Shown here piece after piece: positions 1-12,400 of a stretch of 64,000 bases of DNA. Under the pieces are notes generated by a model. The model ran no database searches, was not told the origin of the DNA, and worked only from the letters and a program-made list of their open reading frames with translations. The stretch comes from Piezodorus guildinii (lineage: Eukaryota; Arthropoda; Insecta; Hemiptera; Pentatomidae): NCBI GenBank assembly GCA_023052935.1, contig CM041292.1, positions 93,913,169-93,977,168 of the forward strand, given 5' to 3'. The position numbers and the translations under genes are program-made. The first letter of the stretch is position 1. The number at the start of each line of letters is the position of its first letter.

Positions 1-137
1 GATCTCAGGTTTCCGGGTTCGAAACCTATTTTATTAGGACAATCACTAATTCTATATTTCAGCCGTTGGGTGACCCTAAGATATAGGTAAAGTAGGTATC
101 CGAATCTTAGTGAAAGAACTTAGTTGAGCATGATACT

Positions 138-681
138 TCTTCTTCCTCTAACTCCTGTGTGCCGCTAAGCAGCCCACAGGTCTCTGTCCCTAGCTATTCT
201 TTTCATCTCTAGGATGGTTAGTCCTCTTGCTGCACCCAATTTCCCAATGTAGTCTGAATACATACACCTGGGTCTGCCTCGAGGACGTCTTCCTTCCGGT
301 CTAGCTACAAAAACCACCTGGCCTTTCGGGTATCATTCATTCGGCAGACATGCCCAAACCAATTCAATTGCCTTTTTTCCAGGATGTTACGCACTGATCG
401 TACTCCCAAAACATCGCGAATCCTGTCGTTTCTTATACGGTCCCTCCTGGTCTTGCCAAGTATTCTTTGGAGAAATCTCATCTCAGCCGCTGTCATCCTG
501 CTAGCATGTTTATCAAGAGTTGTCCAGATTTCGGATCCATATAAGAGTTCTGAAAGGAAAACCGATTTAAAAATCCTAATTTTACCATCTCTGGTGACAT
601 CATGTTTTCCTATAATAGTTTTGAATATCTGGTAATACAGTCCAATGCCCTTCATCACCCGATTTAGAACCTCCTGTTCTA
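138..681 (-). mobile_element. 5'-truncated RTE-like LINE insertion
   Basis: The fragment is bounded by a perfect 13-bp direct repeat, TGAGCATGATACT, at 125-137 and 682-694, read as the target-site duplication. On the minus strand the element starts inside the reverse-transcriptase C-terminal region and ends in a short GAA-rich tail at about 138-148. It sits inside a SINE. Clade assignment to RTE-like rests on the C-terminal motifs described in the next entry. Confidence 0.7.
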
Positions 682-688
682 TGAGCAT
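165..688 (-). pseudogene. LINE reverse transcriptase C-terminal remnant
   Basis: Minus-strand reading gives the region after the RT fingers and palm. It contains 'LLYGSEIWT', 'LGKTRRDRIRN', 'RQLNWFGHVCRM' and, after a stop at 305 and a frame change, 'GRRPRGRPR' and a C-terminus ending '..RDRDLWAA*' at 165. These motifs are typical of the endonuclease-reverse transcriptase proteins of RTE-like LINEs in arthropods. The catalytic part was never copied (5' truncation). The first few codons at 682-688 belong to the target duplication. Related copies lie at 40290-42010 and 44285-45590. Confidence 0.75.
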
Positions 689-1338
689 GATACTACCAAA
701 ATCAATTTATCGCATAGGCGCTGGCCTGCAAACAGTACACCTTGCTATGTACTGGGACGAAGACTCTTCATAGGTTGCAGAGATACAGGTTTTGTTAAGT
801 TATTTTTATTAACATAGAATCATAGCTGACATCAGAACCATGCTGATGAAATAACAGTGTATATTACTTCGTTCCCATATCTTCATTGCTAGGAGAATTT
901 TAAGTATATTTTTCTAACAATCTCATAAAAAAATGACTTTATATGACGCTATAATTGCCTATAAGTCAAGGCCATGCACTAAATCTTTTAACGCCTTGGT
1001 ATCTTTGATAAGAAATATTTAGCAAGTCAGAAATGAGTTAGGGTACTAATCACAATTCGTACCGTTTACAAAATGAACAAGATATCATTACGTTCTTTTA
1101 ACTAAATTGTCTTATGTGTTTGTGTAGGAAAAATATAAGATTCTGAAATATCGAAAAAGCTCCTGAAAGAACCAATATATCGTGGAAGTCTACGAAGATA
1201 TAGCGAATTATAAAGTTATAATAAGTTATCTTTGAATAAATGAAGTAAAGAGTTATCATGGATTTAATTCAGTTCTTTTTTCGTAGTCTTCTTTCATGGA
1301 ACTCAGTAAAGAATTATCTTCTCTGCTATTGTCTACAT

Positions 1339-1974
1339 CAGCGGTTCCCAACAAAATATTTTCGCGGACCCTTTCATCCAATTAGTACAATGACAAGAAC
1401 TCCCCAAATTTAAAAAATAGCACGTTAGAAAATTGCAGTTCTTTTCGAAAGTTATTTAGTTAATATTTAATTTTAATCCAAAGCATACCAAAGCACCTTC
1501 TTTCATAATGTTAAAGACCACTCTAGACACCAATTAAAAAAAATCAACAAGTAAAATGGTTAAAGAACCTGAACATTTTCTAAAATTTTATAGTATAATA
1601 CCTATTCCAAATCATTGTATTAAGTTTAAGGTGCATTTGACCAACGGAAATCTTATGTTTTAAAATAATGAATTAACGATTAAGTGACTGGAGTTGAAAT
1701 TAATTGTTAAGATAACGCAAAATGACATATGCTAGACCCAGACTTTATGAACTGACCACAATTCACAAAACAGTATTCTCAGTGATTTACTAAGAATTAG
1801 AAATACAATATATGTACCTATTTACTATAATTTATTACGTGCAATTTAACGAGTCTGTGCAATGCTTTTTTTTTTTTTTTTTTTTTTGTTAACAAGCCGA
1901 GGATTTTTAGGTAATTTACTGAACATCGTCTGCCGAACCCTAGGGGTTAGTGGACCACTAGTTGGGCATAACTG
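1339..1974. mobile_element. Non-autonomous hAT transposon (family A)
   Basis: The 636-bp element has a perfect 8-bp target duplication, GTCTACAT, at 1331-1338 and 1975-1982, the length diagnostic of hAT. The left end is CAGCGGTTCCCAAC and the right end, reverse-complemented, is CAGTTATGCCCAAC (10 of 14 matching). Subterminal 'TCGCGGACCC' and 'GTGGACCAC' blocks fit hAT ends of the CAG..GTTCCCAA type. It contains a T22 tract (1866-1887) and no transposase reading frame. Confidence 0.75.
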
Positions 1975-3196
1975 GTCTACATATTTGTTTTGCAGTAGGA
2001 ATTCCTACTTTTGTCTCGACATCACCAAAGTATGCTTGATAGATGTGTTTTGAAATTCAGAAAAAAACGACAACAAAGAACAAAGTATGGCGAAACACAA
2101 GACCATCAGTTAACAGCGTTACTAATTCTGCTTTGTTTAGCGAGCCGAGAAACTGATTCCGGTAAACAGCGATTGTTCGTTAGCCTCAATGGCTTTTTTG
2201 TTCCGCAAACAAAGCATCTTCATTCTCGGTTTGATTTCATTTCAAGCAACTATCAAAATCAGGAAATATGACACTTCTTTTGAGGTGCATTTTTTTATAA
2301 AGTTTTTCTCCCATCGATTTGAGAAATAAAAAAAATATTTAAAAATTGAACAGAATTTATCATTATTCTAAACATAAATAAGTTATTCTCCTACAATAAG
2401 TTATTTTATTAATTTTTATACAGAAATAGAAATAGGAAATCAATTTATTGTGGGACTGTGTCCCGTTAAAATATAAATTTGTGGAGAAGGATAATTTACG
2501 AACCATGATTTCTAACTGTAAGTTAAAAACGCCATTTCTAGCAAAAAACCTTAAAATTTCTTTAAAAAAACAAAAACTAAACCTCTATGACTGACGTGCT
2601 GGGAGTTGATTAGGCCTATAACAGGTTTTATTCCCAATTTTTGGTAAGCATTTTATCAAGGCTAGGTGTGCCCACGAGAATATCTGTATCCCAGGGTCGA
2701 TCCACCGCTGAAACAACAGAATAAATTATTCTGCCTCAGCAGAAGTTCGAACTCCAGAACCCGGAGCAGTAGAAAATAAGATTACTTTTACAAAGATAGG
2801 ATGAAAAAAGAAAAGTACAATCCGAAGCACCGAAGTACAACAGCATTGTTAGACATTATGCAATGATTATTCTGAAAATGTTAAATTTCAGAATTTAAAT
2901 AATATATGCGTATTCATCAGATTAGGAAAATATGTTTGGCGGTATAGATTTTAGTTTACTTCCATAGATTAGAAAAGTTACTGATAGTCCTGTTACATGA
3001 ATGTTCGACACGCGATCGTTGACAGATAACGGGAAAGCAATAGAACGACGGGCTTAATAATATCTAAATTCCATGCATGACAACACTGCATTTAGATTGC
3101 TCAAATTACAGTTATTTTAAAAGTAATTATTGTGAATTCGAATACATCTCATTTTTAATAGTTATATATAATAATTCTGATATTTTCATTTAATAA

Positions 3197-3222
3197 ATAT
3201 ATATATATATATATATATATAT
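3197..3222. repeat. (AT)n microsatellite
   Basis: Uninterrupted alternating AT dinucleotides in AT-rich noncoding DNA. Confidence 0.95.
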
Positions 3223-3703
3223 CAAACTAACAATTACCTTTTTATTATTTTTTTAATCGTTGTAGTAGTTATTCAGGGTTGTTAATAATTTATTTGGCTT
3301 GATGGCTCATAAAAATCTATATGAAGAATCCATGACGTACATTAGGATTCGAGACGAAGAAAAATTAAATCCAAACTAAGTAATTATTATATGTAGGTAG
3401 AGAGAAGGGTTAGAGCGATAAATAACTAGATTATAATGATTACATTAATTATTGTTATATTCAGTCGAAAATACTATGATCATTAATTCATGATGATTAT
3501 TCCGGAAAAATACCATTAAAGGACAAATACTAGTTCAGTACGATAACATTGTATTGGTGGCTACACAAATATTTGTATACAAAGAAATATTCTCGAAATC
3601 TGTCAACTTCAGGTCTCGGAATACTCTGGTATATTTGACTGTTATTGAGGAAACCCAGAGCTACTACCTTTAAAACATTTTTCCGTAACATTACTGTGTA
3701 ATC

Positions 3704-3706
<3 letters not shown>

Positions 3707-3735
<29 letters not shown>
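3707..3735. repeat. T29 homopolymer
   Basis: A run of 29 T, probably the minus-strand view of a retroposon A-tail. No recognisable element follows it on the right. Confidence 0.85.
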
Positions 3736-3739
<4 letters not shown>

Positions 3740-4257
3740 AAAACAACAACAATTGTTTGTTGCCAAGTTTTCTATTAATAATTTAAAATAAAAATATTTC
3801 AATATAGTTTCCCTCTTGGGATACTAACACGATTTAGATCGTCGCTCTTTTATCCCTATTATATTCTACTTAATTCTTACGGCAAAAAATTACTAATTGT
3901 TCTTTTTTATATTAAAAAAAAAATCGGTTGTACATATGATTGTATTACAAGAAGTTCATTTAGCTGATGCTTTCTTGTTTAGTATTGGAAAAAAGCATAC
4001 GAAGAGTTTAGTTTAAATCAGTAAAAAATAAATACTAAGCGAATATTTTAACAATTATTCACTTTCTTTTTTAACAGATTTTTTGTTCTGAAATGATACA
4101 CGCTGCCTCAAGCAAGTGTAATAGTTACTTATGTTAAAAAGGTCCATATTAATAATGATAGTAATATTTTCGAAGCACTCTTTACTACAAGGCAAAAAAA
4201 AAATTACTTTAATAGGAAAACATAGAGGGTTTAGAGATACAGACGATTCTTATTAAA

Positions 4258-4450
4258 CAATGTTGACCTCCTGGGGCATACCCTGCCTCCTTAAAGTGGG
4301 TTACCGAAATTGGGGAAAAAAACCTGGCGGCTGAGTGTGATCTCGGCTTAGTCACCTCATTCCACGGCTGATAGCTTAGAAACAGTACGAATGTCTATAT
4401 GTACTGAGCCCAAGACCCTCCATGGGTTGAAGCGTTACAGGATTTTTTTA
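4258..4450 (+). mobile_element. SINE family 1 copy, 5'-truncated
   Basis: Shares with 23810-24090 the blocks 'AAATTGGGGAAAAA', 'CACCTCAT', 'GTACTGAGCCCAAGACC' and 'CCATGGGTTGAAG', in the same order and spacing. The tRNA-like head is missing. The tail is followed by a short T run. Confidence 0.65.
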
Positions 4451-6760
4451 GACAAAACTTAAGAGTCAAACTATTTACCATGAGAGACCAGGTAATTTAG
4501 AAAGCCGAATATATCTTATATATATTTGTCAAAATTATTTAAACAATTTTCAGAATTCAGAACGTTATGGACTAGTCTTAATATTATACTAGTTAAAAAT
4601 AAAATATATGTTGTTGTATTATTAAAAGTAAAATGGTCAACGTGATTTTAAAAGACTCTGAAATAGTTCATAAAATATAATTTGTATAATACTTGATCTC
4701 TTACAAACTTCTTCTGAAGAGGACGTAGAACTGAATACACATAGTGTTGTGTCCTATTGTTTTGTTATCTATGGTACTCATTTCTCGGAGATAATAAAAT
4801 TCTATTTGCAGAAAACATTCGCTTTAAAACCTCATTTAAATTTAAATTAGTTTTCATAAGATTTCATATCTGTCCACTCTCTTTGACGTTATATTTTTAA
4901 AAAAGATTATAATCTGGTAAAAAAACACAATCTGGTATCAATTTCAAATCTTAGTAATATCAATGTGCCTTAAAAAAAAAAAAAAATTGTTTAACAAAGC
5001 ATACTACATTTGGTGGTACACAATTAATTTCAACATCACGACGTTGATGATGGTGATGCAGTAAAATGAAGAAAATCGTTAACATAGTTTAAACATAAAT
5101 TAATGTTACAAGGGGGTACTCTTATTTTAACAGTTAATTTTAACTTTTAAATACTTTAATCGATAATTTACGTATCTGAGGTTTCTCATGACTTATATTT
5201 CATATTGGAAAAATAATATAGGTAGGCTTGCAGAATGCCTTTAATAAAGTTTGTTTAAGGATCAAATGTAGTGTGGGCGTCACCCACTCGAATTGTACAA
5301 CTGGAACGTTAGGAATGGTCAGTTAAAAGTTTAATTTTCTTCTTTTAGCTATTAAATAGATATTGTTTTCAAACAAAACTTTTGGATTTTAACGTCTCTT
5401 TTGTTAAAAAAAAAAAGTTAACATATTTTTTCATTTAATATTTTTTTTTTTTTTTTTAATGATAAGTCATATTTCATAAAGCCAATAAGAATAGTTTATA
5501 TTGTTTCATTCAAATCACATAATACATTTAAATTGAGATTTTTTTGACGTCCTACAATTAAGAAGGTTTTCATGAAATTTTTTAAACTTATGTACCTATT
5601 AAACTCACACAATTGGCATTTTACATTCGAAGGAGCTGTTTTTTTTGTTTTTTTTCATTCACCCTTGGCTTTCATGAAGATCTCTTAGAACATGCGATGA
5701 AATCGAGAAATACGTGTGTTAAAAAAAACATAAGGTGATATCCCCTTGGCTAAGTGACCTGGAAATGTCGAATCGAAACCCAGGTAAATAAGTGATTATA
5801 GTCTGCTTGCTCCTGCACGTTCTTCTATACTTGAAGGCCGCAACGTGGATGTGTTTGCGCACTTATCATTTTAAATAGTTAAAGGCATTATTTTTAATAA
5901 CTAGACCCGCACAGAAAAGAAGAAACATAACTATTATCATAAACATAACTAACATCTTAAAGATAGTTTTATCACGATTTATGAAAAAAAAAAAAAAAAA
6001 AAATTAAGTGCTCTACTATTTTTCATTGAAAAAGTTATTTAAAGTAACGTCCTGTGCATCCAAGATATTTTTTATTTAAAAATTATAATGCAGATCTTCT
6101 GGGAAATATTACTATTTCAAAATATCATTTACACGATTAAATTTTTTTTTTTTTCATCAGTGGTACTGATTTAAACCAATTTTATTCTCCAGTGAATTTT
6201 TCAATTCAAATCTATTCTGGCTTTTACCGGTTGCAACTGATACATTGCATTGCGGCCGGGATAACCGGTGTTTCTAACTCAGTGGTTATGTAAGAGATAC
6301 CCTAGAGCCCTTTGCCTCTTTGAGAAACCTATTATGAATATATTTTAACCTTATATACTTCAACTTGAGTTATTTAGCATAAAATTAATCTCTGGACCTT
6401 ATGATGATAAAATCATACTATAAATAGATTCAATATAGAAAGTTGAATAAATTAATATTTTGTTTTTGAGTTAGCGAAAAAGAAAAAAGTGGAGCATAAA
6501 TATCCTTTCTGTAATAACATGAACTCTTAACGTAATAATTAAAATTGGCAAAATATGTTATTTACTGGGAATAAAAAATTAAAAAGTAAAATAAATGCGT
6601 TGTCTTGCTAAATAATTGGGCACCTATCTCTATCATCTAAACGTTAATCCATTAACTAGCCATTATAATCAATAATAAATTGATTAAACATTTATTGATC
6701 ATTCGAGGCAAAAACTTAACATTTCTCAAGATTATTGATGTCCTTTAATTGGTGTTATCA
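4451..6760. other. AT-rich stretch without recognised gene
   Basis: No gene is seen. There are several A or T homopolymers (4971-4986, 5443-5458, 5983-6003). A faint tRNA-like 'GTCGAATCGAAACCC' at about 5775-5790 may be a decayed SINE head. Otherwise the sequence is low-complexity. Confidence 0.55.
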
Positions 6761-6769
6761 CTCGGACCA

Positions 6770-7095
6770 GCGTGATAAGGACAGGAATGCGCCAGGAAAT
6801 CCCTCCATCCCCGAATTCCATTTTTAGACTCAGACAAGGACTACGATATAGAATGGTAAACTATGATGAATTATCCCACCTGAAGTGCAGCGAGTGGTTG
6901 CTGATGACGTCCCGCCCCGTGGGGCAGCCAGTCTGTCGACTCAATACGCGCTATCGATTCTGCCGGTGCCCGGTAGAGGCCGCTGCCTCCGCGATCGAAG
7001 TGCGTACGCACTGGCCCCCTCTCCCGCCGGGTCGTGGCCACACTTCGCAGCTTGCAATCCCACGGTTCTGTCGCTGGTATTGGCACTGAGGAATT
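6770..7095. promoter_or_regulatory. CpG-rich island of unknown role
   Basis: An abrupt GC- and CpG-rich block in very AT-rich surroundings. It contains a CRE-type TGACGTC (6905-6911) directly followed by a GC-box CCGCCCC (6912-6918), and a perfect 14-bp palindrome AGTGCGTACGCACT (6999-7012). TATATAAG lies just outside at 7110-7117. Open frames of 60-105 codons on both strands look like by-products of high GC; none resembles a known protein. It could be a promoter, a first exon or a fragment of an unrecognised element. Confidence 0.4.
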
Positions 7096-7208
7096 CTTTG
7101 TTTGCAATATATATAAGATTAGTCACATCGATGATATTTTTTATTCATTTCCATAAAAATCGATTATATATTTTTATTTCGTAGGCTCTATAATTTTACT
7201 TCATCTTT

Positions 7209-7230
7209 AAAAAAAAAAAAAAAAAAAAAA
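7209..7230. repeat. A22 homopolymer
   Basis: Run of A flanked by A-rich sequence. No LINE or SINE body is recognisable immediately upstream. Confidence 0.8.
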
Positions 7231-7689
7231 GAAAGAAATGATTTAATCCTTATATTTTTTTCGAAAAAAAAAAAGAAGGTTTGTTTGTAAAACTTCAATA
7301 AAAAACTATACGACTATGTAACTATACATAGCAAAAATGCTGAGAAGTGCTGATTCCTTGGCTAAAATTGTGTATCTTTATTTATTTTTTTAAAACCTCC
7401 TCTGCCTTGAAGGCAATTTTAGCTGTAGAAAGTACCAACATATAACCACAGCTGCTTTGTGTCTTCAGGATAAGATAGGCTTGGATAAACACGATCTTTC
7501 AACCCGTACACAAATGCCTTGTAGTACGAGTAGTTTTGTTCGATTACCAGGTAAGGAATATCGCTTTCCGTCAGGACGTAGAGGCCTGATCTTCTTAGAA
7601 GATTCGTTCTCAGTGTCTCATAAGTGGTGCAGGCAAAATTTTGTTTAGTTTTTTTTATATTGATAACCTTTTCTCCTCTTAATCATTAT

Positions 7690-8045
7690 CTATTCCACTT
7701 TTTCACATGCCAGTGTGAGGTCCCTGCTTATGCAGCCGCCTAAGCTTATGTAACCTCTCTTCTCCCAGCTATGGTCCTCTTACGGATGTCTTCTGATATG
7801 ATCTGCTTTCATCTGATTCTTGGTTTGCCTCTCTAGGCCGCGTCCTTTCTTCTCTATCCTTACAGGAATCGAATACAAGGCGATAGTTCGGTATTCTAAG
7901 GAGTTGTTCTAACAACCTACGTTGTTATCTGTCTATTACGGTTTGTATAGAATTCTTACTGAATCCGGTCCTTATCGCAATATTCCTTTTCTGTTTCGAA
8001 TTGTTCCGCCATCCAACTTCCTTGAGAATCGCATTTCATTTACAT
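7690..8045 (-). pseudogene. Degenerate LINE C-terminal fragment
   Basis: Minus-strand translation with frame changes shows 'IQTVIDRQQRRLLEQLLR', then 'REERTRPREAN' and a C-terminal tail rich in basic residues. The order (basic linker, 'R.QLRWFGH..RM'-like segment, 'RG.PR'-like segment) is that of RTE-like LINE proteins after the RT domain. Several stops are present and the match is weak, so the element family is tentative. Confidence 0.4.
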
Positions 8046-8299
8046 AGTTTTTCTTATTATCCAGTATTCAGAAATATTAAAGCATTTAGACAAAGGTGGA
8101 TATTTTTACTCCAATATACACTAAATCCGGTACAGTTATTGAAGTGGATAAAACTTAAAATTTTTCAAAATATTTGACCGTATTATCTGGCAATTATTTA
8201 ATCATATTTTTAAACAATACAGGGTGTTATAAAAACACAATGTATTAATTTTAAAATGTGTTGGTATTGGGTTTAAATTTTGAAATTATTAATCTCAAT

Positions 8300-8829
8300 T
8301 GTCAAAGTGTAAACATTTTTGCAATGAACAAAAACTCTTTTGGTCATCGCTATTGTCACCAACCACAAAAATAACGTTCTACAAAACATTGATAACACCG
8401 GTAGTGACGTACTCAGCGGAAACTTGGGCTCTTTGCACTTCCTCAATAAATGTCTTGAAAACCTTCGAAAGGAAAATTCTCAGTAAAATTTATGGAGCTG
8501 TGTTGGATGTGGGTAAATGGAGAATCCGAAAGAACAGTGGACTCTATGAGATGTATGGATTTTACGAAATTGGTTGCTTCATACGAGCCAGAAGAATCGA
8601 ATTGCTGGATGGATGACTCAAGGATGTCAGAAAGGATTATGCAAGGAAAACTGTAAGGTACCTGCAGAAGAGGACGACCTCGGAGACGTTCGGCAAGGAT
8701 GTGTAAAAGGACTTGTAAGTTCTCGGTGTTAGGAATTAGAGGAGGAGAGCGTTGTGCAGAGAAAACTGGTGCGATGTTTCAGGGAAGCGAAGGCCCACTT
8801 TGGGCTGTAGATTGTAGAGATGCGCAATA
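8300..8829 (+). pseudogene. RTE-like LINE C-terminal remnant
   Basis: The plus-strand frame from about 8320 reads 'TKITFYKTLITPVVTYSAETW', 'LKTFERKILSKIYGAV', 'KWRIRKNSGLYEMYG' and 'FIRARRIELL'. After a stop at 8614 and frame changes it reads 'RRGRPRRR' and finishes 'EAKAHFGL*' at about 8800-8808, followed by a short 3' end containing GCAATAAAG. This is the post-palm region and C-terminus of an RTE-like reverse transcriptase. The final codons matter because the SINE at 32521-32815 carries a version of the same 3' end. 5' truncated. Confidence 0.75.
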
Positions 8830-9264
8830 AAGTAAATTGAAATTTCAAATTTCCAAGTTTTTTCGTATGATTAGTGGAGATGTTCACTATAGCAACGTTT
8901 TTGTTTATACAATACTAACTCCTGCATTATATTCATCGCGCGTTGATTTAAAAGCGTACCTATTTTCTATAAATTTTTTATCTGAATGGTAAAAGTTCAT
9001 TATTAATGTGAATTTATGAGAAGCTTTTAGACAATTCAAAATATTTTTGGAAAACAATTCAAAAGATCACATCCTGACAACAGGTGTGGTAAGTGGTTCA
9101 TAACATAATTTTTGGTGGAACATCCCTCCCTCAATTATTTACATTCACCTCTGGGACTCACTACATAATAATGCAGAGAGCTGCGCCCGACCTTGTCCAT
9201 CGTTTAGGCCCCCCTAAACCACCACAAACGTTTAGTGTTGCGGCTACGGTATATCCTTCTCCGT
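8830..9264. other. Intervening stretch without recognised gene
   Basis: AT-rich, with a slightly more complex segment at 9110-9260 that has no recognisable homology. It ends in the left copy of the I-like LINE target duplication (9265-9278). Confidence 0.5.
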
Positions 9265-9419
9265 CTGTTTCAATAATTTTATTTATTTATTTATTTACAA
9301 ATATGCATCTACCCTTATAGGGTCATTAGCATGATACATAGTTAAGTTTTTAGCTCATAATAGTTAACAATATATCACAAAAGTTGGGTTACAAACAATT
9401 TGTCTTATGGTGTAATGGA

Positions 9420-12400
9420 TTAGATAAAATTATAGAGTTTACTTTTTTTTAAAAACTTTAGTAACTTTTGCACACACATTTCACAATCACTAAGAGCTAT
9501 TTCTAGCTTGTTGCCAATATCGAATTCTCTTCTTGCACCGTTGTAGGCCTCGCAGTGCAGGATGATATGTTCCACGGTCAAAGGTGCCTGGCACGTCCTA
9601 CAGGTCGGTGGGTAGAGTCCCTTCAGCAGATAGGTGTGAGTCATTGCTGTGTGTCCGCTTCTTAGTCTTGCCAGGACCACTTCTTCCCGACGATTTCTTC
9701 TTTCTGATGTTTTCCAGATCCCAGGAGTTCCTTTAATTTTTCCCAATTTTTGTTTTGTTCTGCTCCACTCAGTGACCCATGAAGCATAAATCGTTTTCTT
9801 AGCATAGTTTCGCCAGTCCGAGGCTGTTGTCTTATTGACTCGGATTACGTCAATAGTAGGACCAATCCTAGCACTATTAGCAGCCTGGTCAGCTTCCTCA
9901 TTTTTTCCTATGCCCAAATGAGATGGAACCCATAGGAATTGTATTATTTTCCCTGAAAAAATGCATTCTCGCTCAAGGGCTTGGATTTTGTTCACCAAAA
10001 CATCTTTTGAGTTCCTGTTTTCTATTGCTTTCAGAGAGCTCAAAGAATCTGTAACTATCAGATGATTTTTGTGTTCCTGTTTTGTTATGATGGTCATAGC
10101 TTTCCAGATTGTGAATAGTTCTCCAGTATATACACTATTCGGTTCTGGTAAACATATCTATAACAATTAGAGCCCATAATAATTGCACATCCAACTTCTG
10201 AATCTGACTTGGAAGCATCGGTGAACCAAAAGAAGTAATCGGAATACAATTCTTCCCGCTCTTTATACAGTTGATGATAAACGTGCTGAGGCGTTGTGGG
10301 CTTCGAAAACACGGATAAACTATAGTCAATCTGACTTTTTGTTTGCACCCAATTAGGTACTGAGCTCAATGGGATTCTAAAAATTTCTGGAAATGTTATT
10401 TTTAAATCAGATGTCAATTTTTTAACTCTGCTATGGAAACATTTACTAAAATTAATGTGTTTTTCACTTGCCATTGGACGTTCTGTAAAATCATGTGCGA
10501 TGAGTTTTTTTCTGGACATCAACGTGCCCATATATGCCAGTAAGAGGTATTTTCTTCTTGTTTCCAATGAGGGCTCACCACTCTCTACTTAGACGCTTTC
10601 GACGGGTGTTGTTCTGAATGCTCCGATGCAGAGGCGAAGTCCTTGGTTGTGAATTGTATCCAATAGTTTCAAAGTTGAAGGGCTTGCTGAACTATAAGCG
10701 ACAACCCCATAGTCAGGTATAGGCCTGATCAAGGTTCGGTAAATTGTCAACAACGTACGTCGATCAGATCCCCACTGGGTACTGGCCAGAACTTTTAGTA
10801 AATTTAAGCCTTTTTGACACTTGGATTTTACATAATGGATGTGTTGAGACCAGTTTAGCTTTTGGTCAAAGTATACACCCAAAAATTTGATTGTACCGGC
10901 GTAGGTAATGGGTTTATTTAATAAAGTTAATGGTGGATGTGTTTGACATTTTCTTTTTCTGCAAAAGTGCACAGCTATTGTTTTTGAGCTTGAGAAGCCG
11001 AAACCTATAGTTTTGGACCATGCTTCAAGATTCTTCAATGTTTTTTGTAGGCTCCATTTAATATATTCCAAGGATTTGCTTCTTATATATATTGCGAAAT
11101 CATCAGCAAATAAAGAAGATTTTACTTCCGGCGAAGTTGTCCGTGCTATGCTGTTTATAGCGATAAGGAATAAAGTCACACTCAGTGGAGATCCTTGCGG
11201 TGTACCGTTCTCCTGTTGGAAAGTTTGAGAAAGATTTGGTCCAACTTTAACCTGGAATGTCCTTTCTTTGAGAAAATTATTAATAAACATCAACAAACTC
11301 CCTGTGAGGCCTTCTTTTGAAAGAGTCCTGACGACATTGTACCTCCACATCGTGTCGTATGCTTTCTGTATATCTATGAATACAGCAACCAAGTGCTCCT
11401 TGTTAGAGAAAGCGGTCTGTATTTCAGGTTCAAGCTTTAATATTTGGTCAACAGCAGAGTGATTTTTCCTGAAGCCATACTGTGATGTTGAAAAAAAGTT
11501 GTGTGTTTCCAAATAATATATCAAACGGTTGTTAACCATTTTTTCAAGTAGTTTGGAAAGACATGACAGCAGCGATATAGGTCGATAGTTATTGATGTTT
11601 ATATCTTTGTGATTTTTCTTGATTGGAATAACTATAGCCTTCTTCCATGTTTTAGGAAGAAACCCAGTAGTCCATATCCGATTATAAATAGAAAGTAGAA
11701 AAGATAAGGCATTTAAGGGCATTTTTTTCAAAAAAATATATGAGATCTGATCGGACCCTGCTGTAGATTTGTCCTTGCATGTTCTTAGGGCGTTTTGCAA
11801 TTCAGGTAAATTAAAAGGGTGATTATAACTTTCCGAATCTTGTGTACGAAATTCTATGGTGTTTTTCTCCTGTTCGATTTTATACAGCTGGAAATCTGGA
11901 GTATAGTTGTCAGTTTTCGACATGGATGAGAAGTGTGATCCAAAAGCTTCAACTATGTTAGATGGATCTGTAATAATTTGGTTTCCCGTTTGGATTGTAG
12001 AAATAGCCTCACGTTTTTTAGATCCTTGAATGGCATTCACTTTTCTCCAGACTTCTTGCAGACTACTACTACTATTAATGGAGCTAACATAGTCTTCCCA
12101 TGATTTTTTTTTGCTTGCTCTCAACACCTTGTTTGCGATCGATCTAAGTTTTTTAAAATTACTCAGGTCTTCTGGTGATTTTGTTCTTTTGAATTTATTG
12201 AGAGCTTCCTTCTTGTTCATTATTGCCATGCGGCACTCCTCATTCCACCAAGGAACTAAGCGCCTATTGTTGAATACTATCTTGTATGGAATACTCTTTT
12301 TTGCAGCATCAATAATGGTTAGGTTAGGAAAAGATATTTGTCCCTCCACTTCAGTTGATACGTTTTCTTTTTTTTCTATTTCCCTTTCTATTAGTGTGGA

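Larger units (their letters stand above)
1..800 (+). mobile_element. tRNA-derived SINE (family 1), split by a LINE
   Basis: Two pieces, 1-124 and 695-800, look like one SINE copy interrupted by the LINE at 138-681. The left piece opens with a Pol III B-box-like GGGTTCGAAACC. The right piece carries the family tail, a 'GGCCT..AAACAGTAC' block and a 'AGACTCTTCATAGG' block, also found at 4258-4450 and 23810-24090. The sequence begins before the window, so the 5' end is unseen. The family is inferred only from copies in this window. Confidence 0.5.
1983..4257. other. AT-rich stretch without recognised gene
   Basis: No coding region is recognised. A 86-codon open frame at 2011-2271 has no recognisable features. 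At about 2660-2770 there is a tRNA-like 'GTTCGAACTCC' box, possibly a worn SINE. An (AT)n run lies at 3197-3222 and a T29 tract at 3707-3735. The remainder is low-complexity A+T sequence. Confidence 0.6.

Noticed and set aside
2011..2271. 86-codon plus-strand frame
   Set aside because: No family features or splice context. Length is possible by chance in this composition.
6772..7184. Several overlapping open frames of 60-105 codons on both strands
   Set aside because: They arise from high GC with few stop codons. No motif, no ATG context preference and no similarity to one another or to a family.
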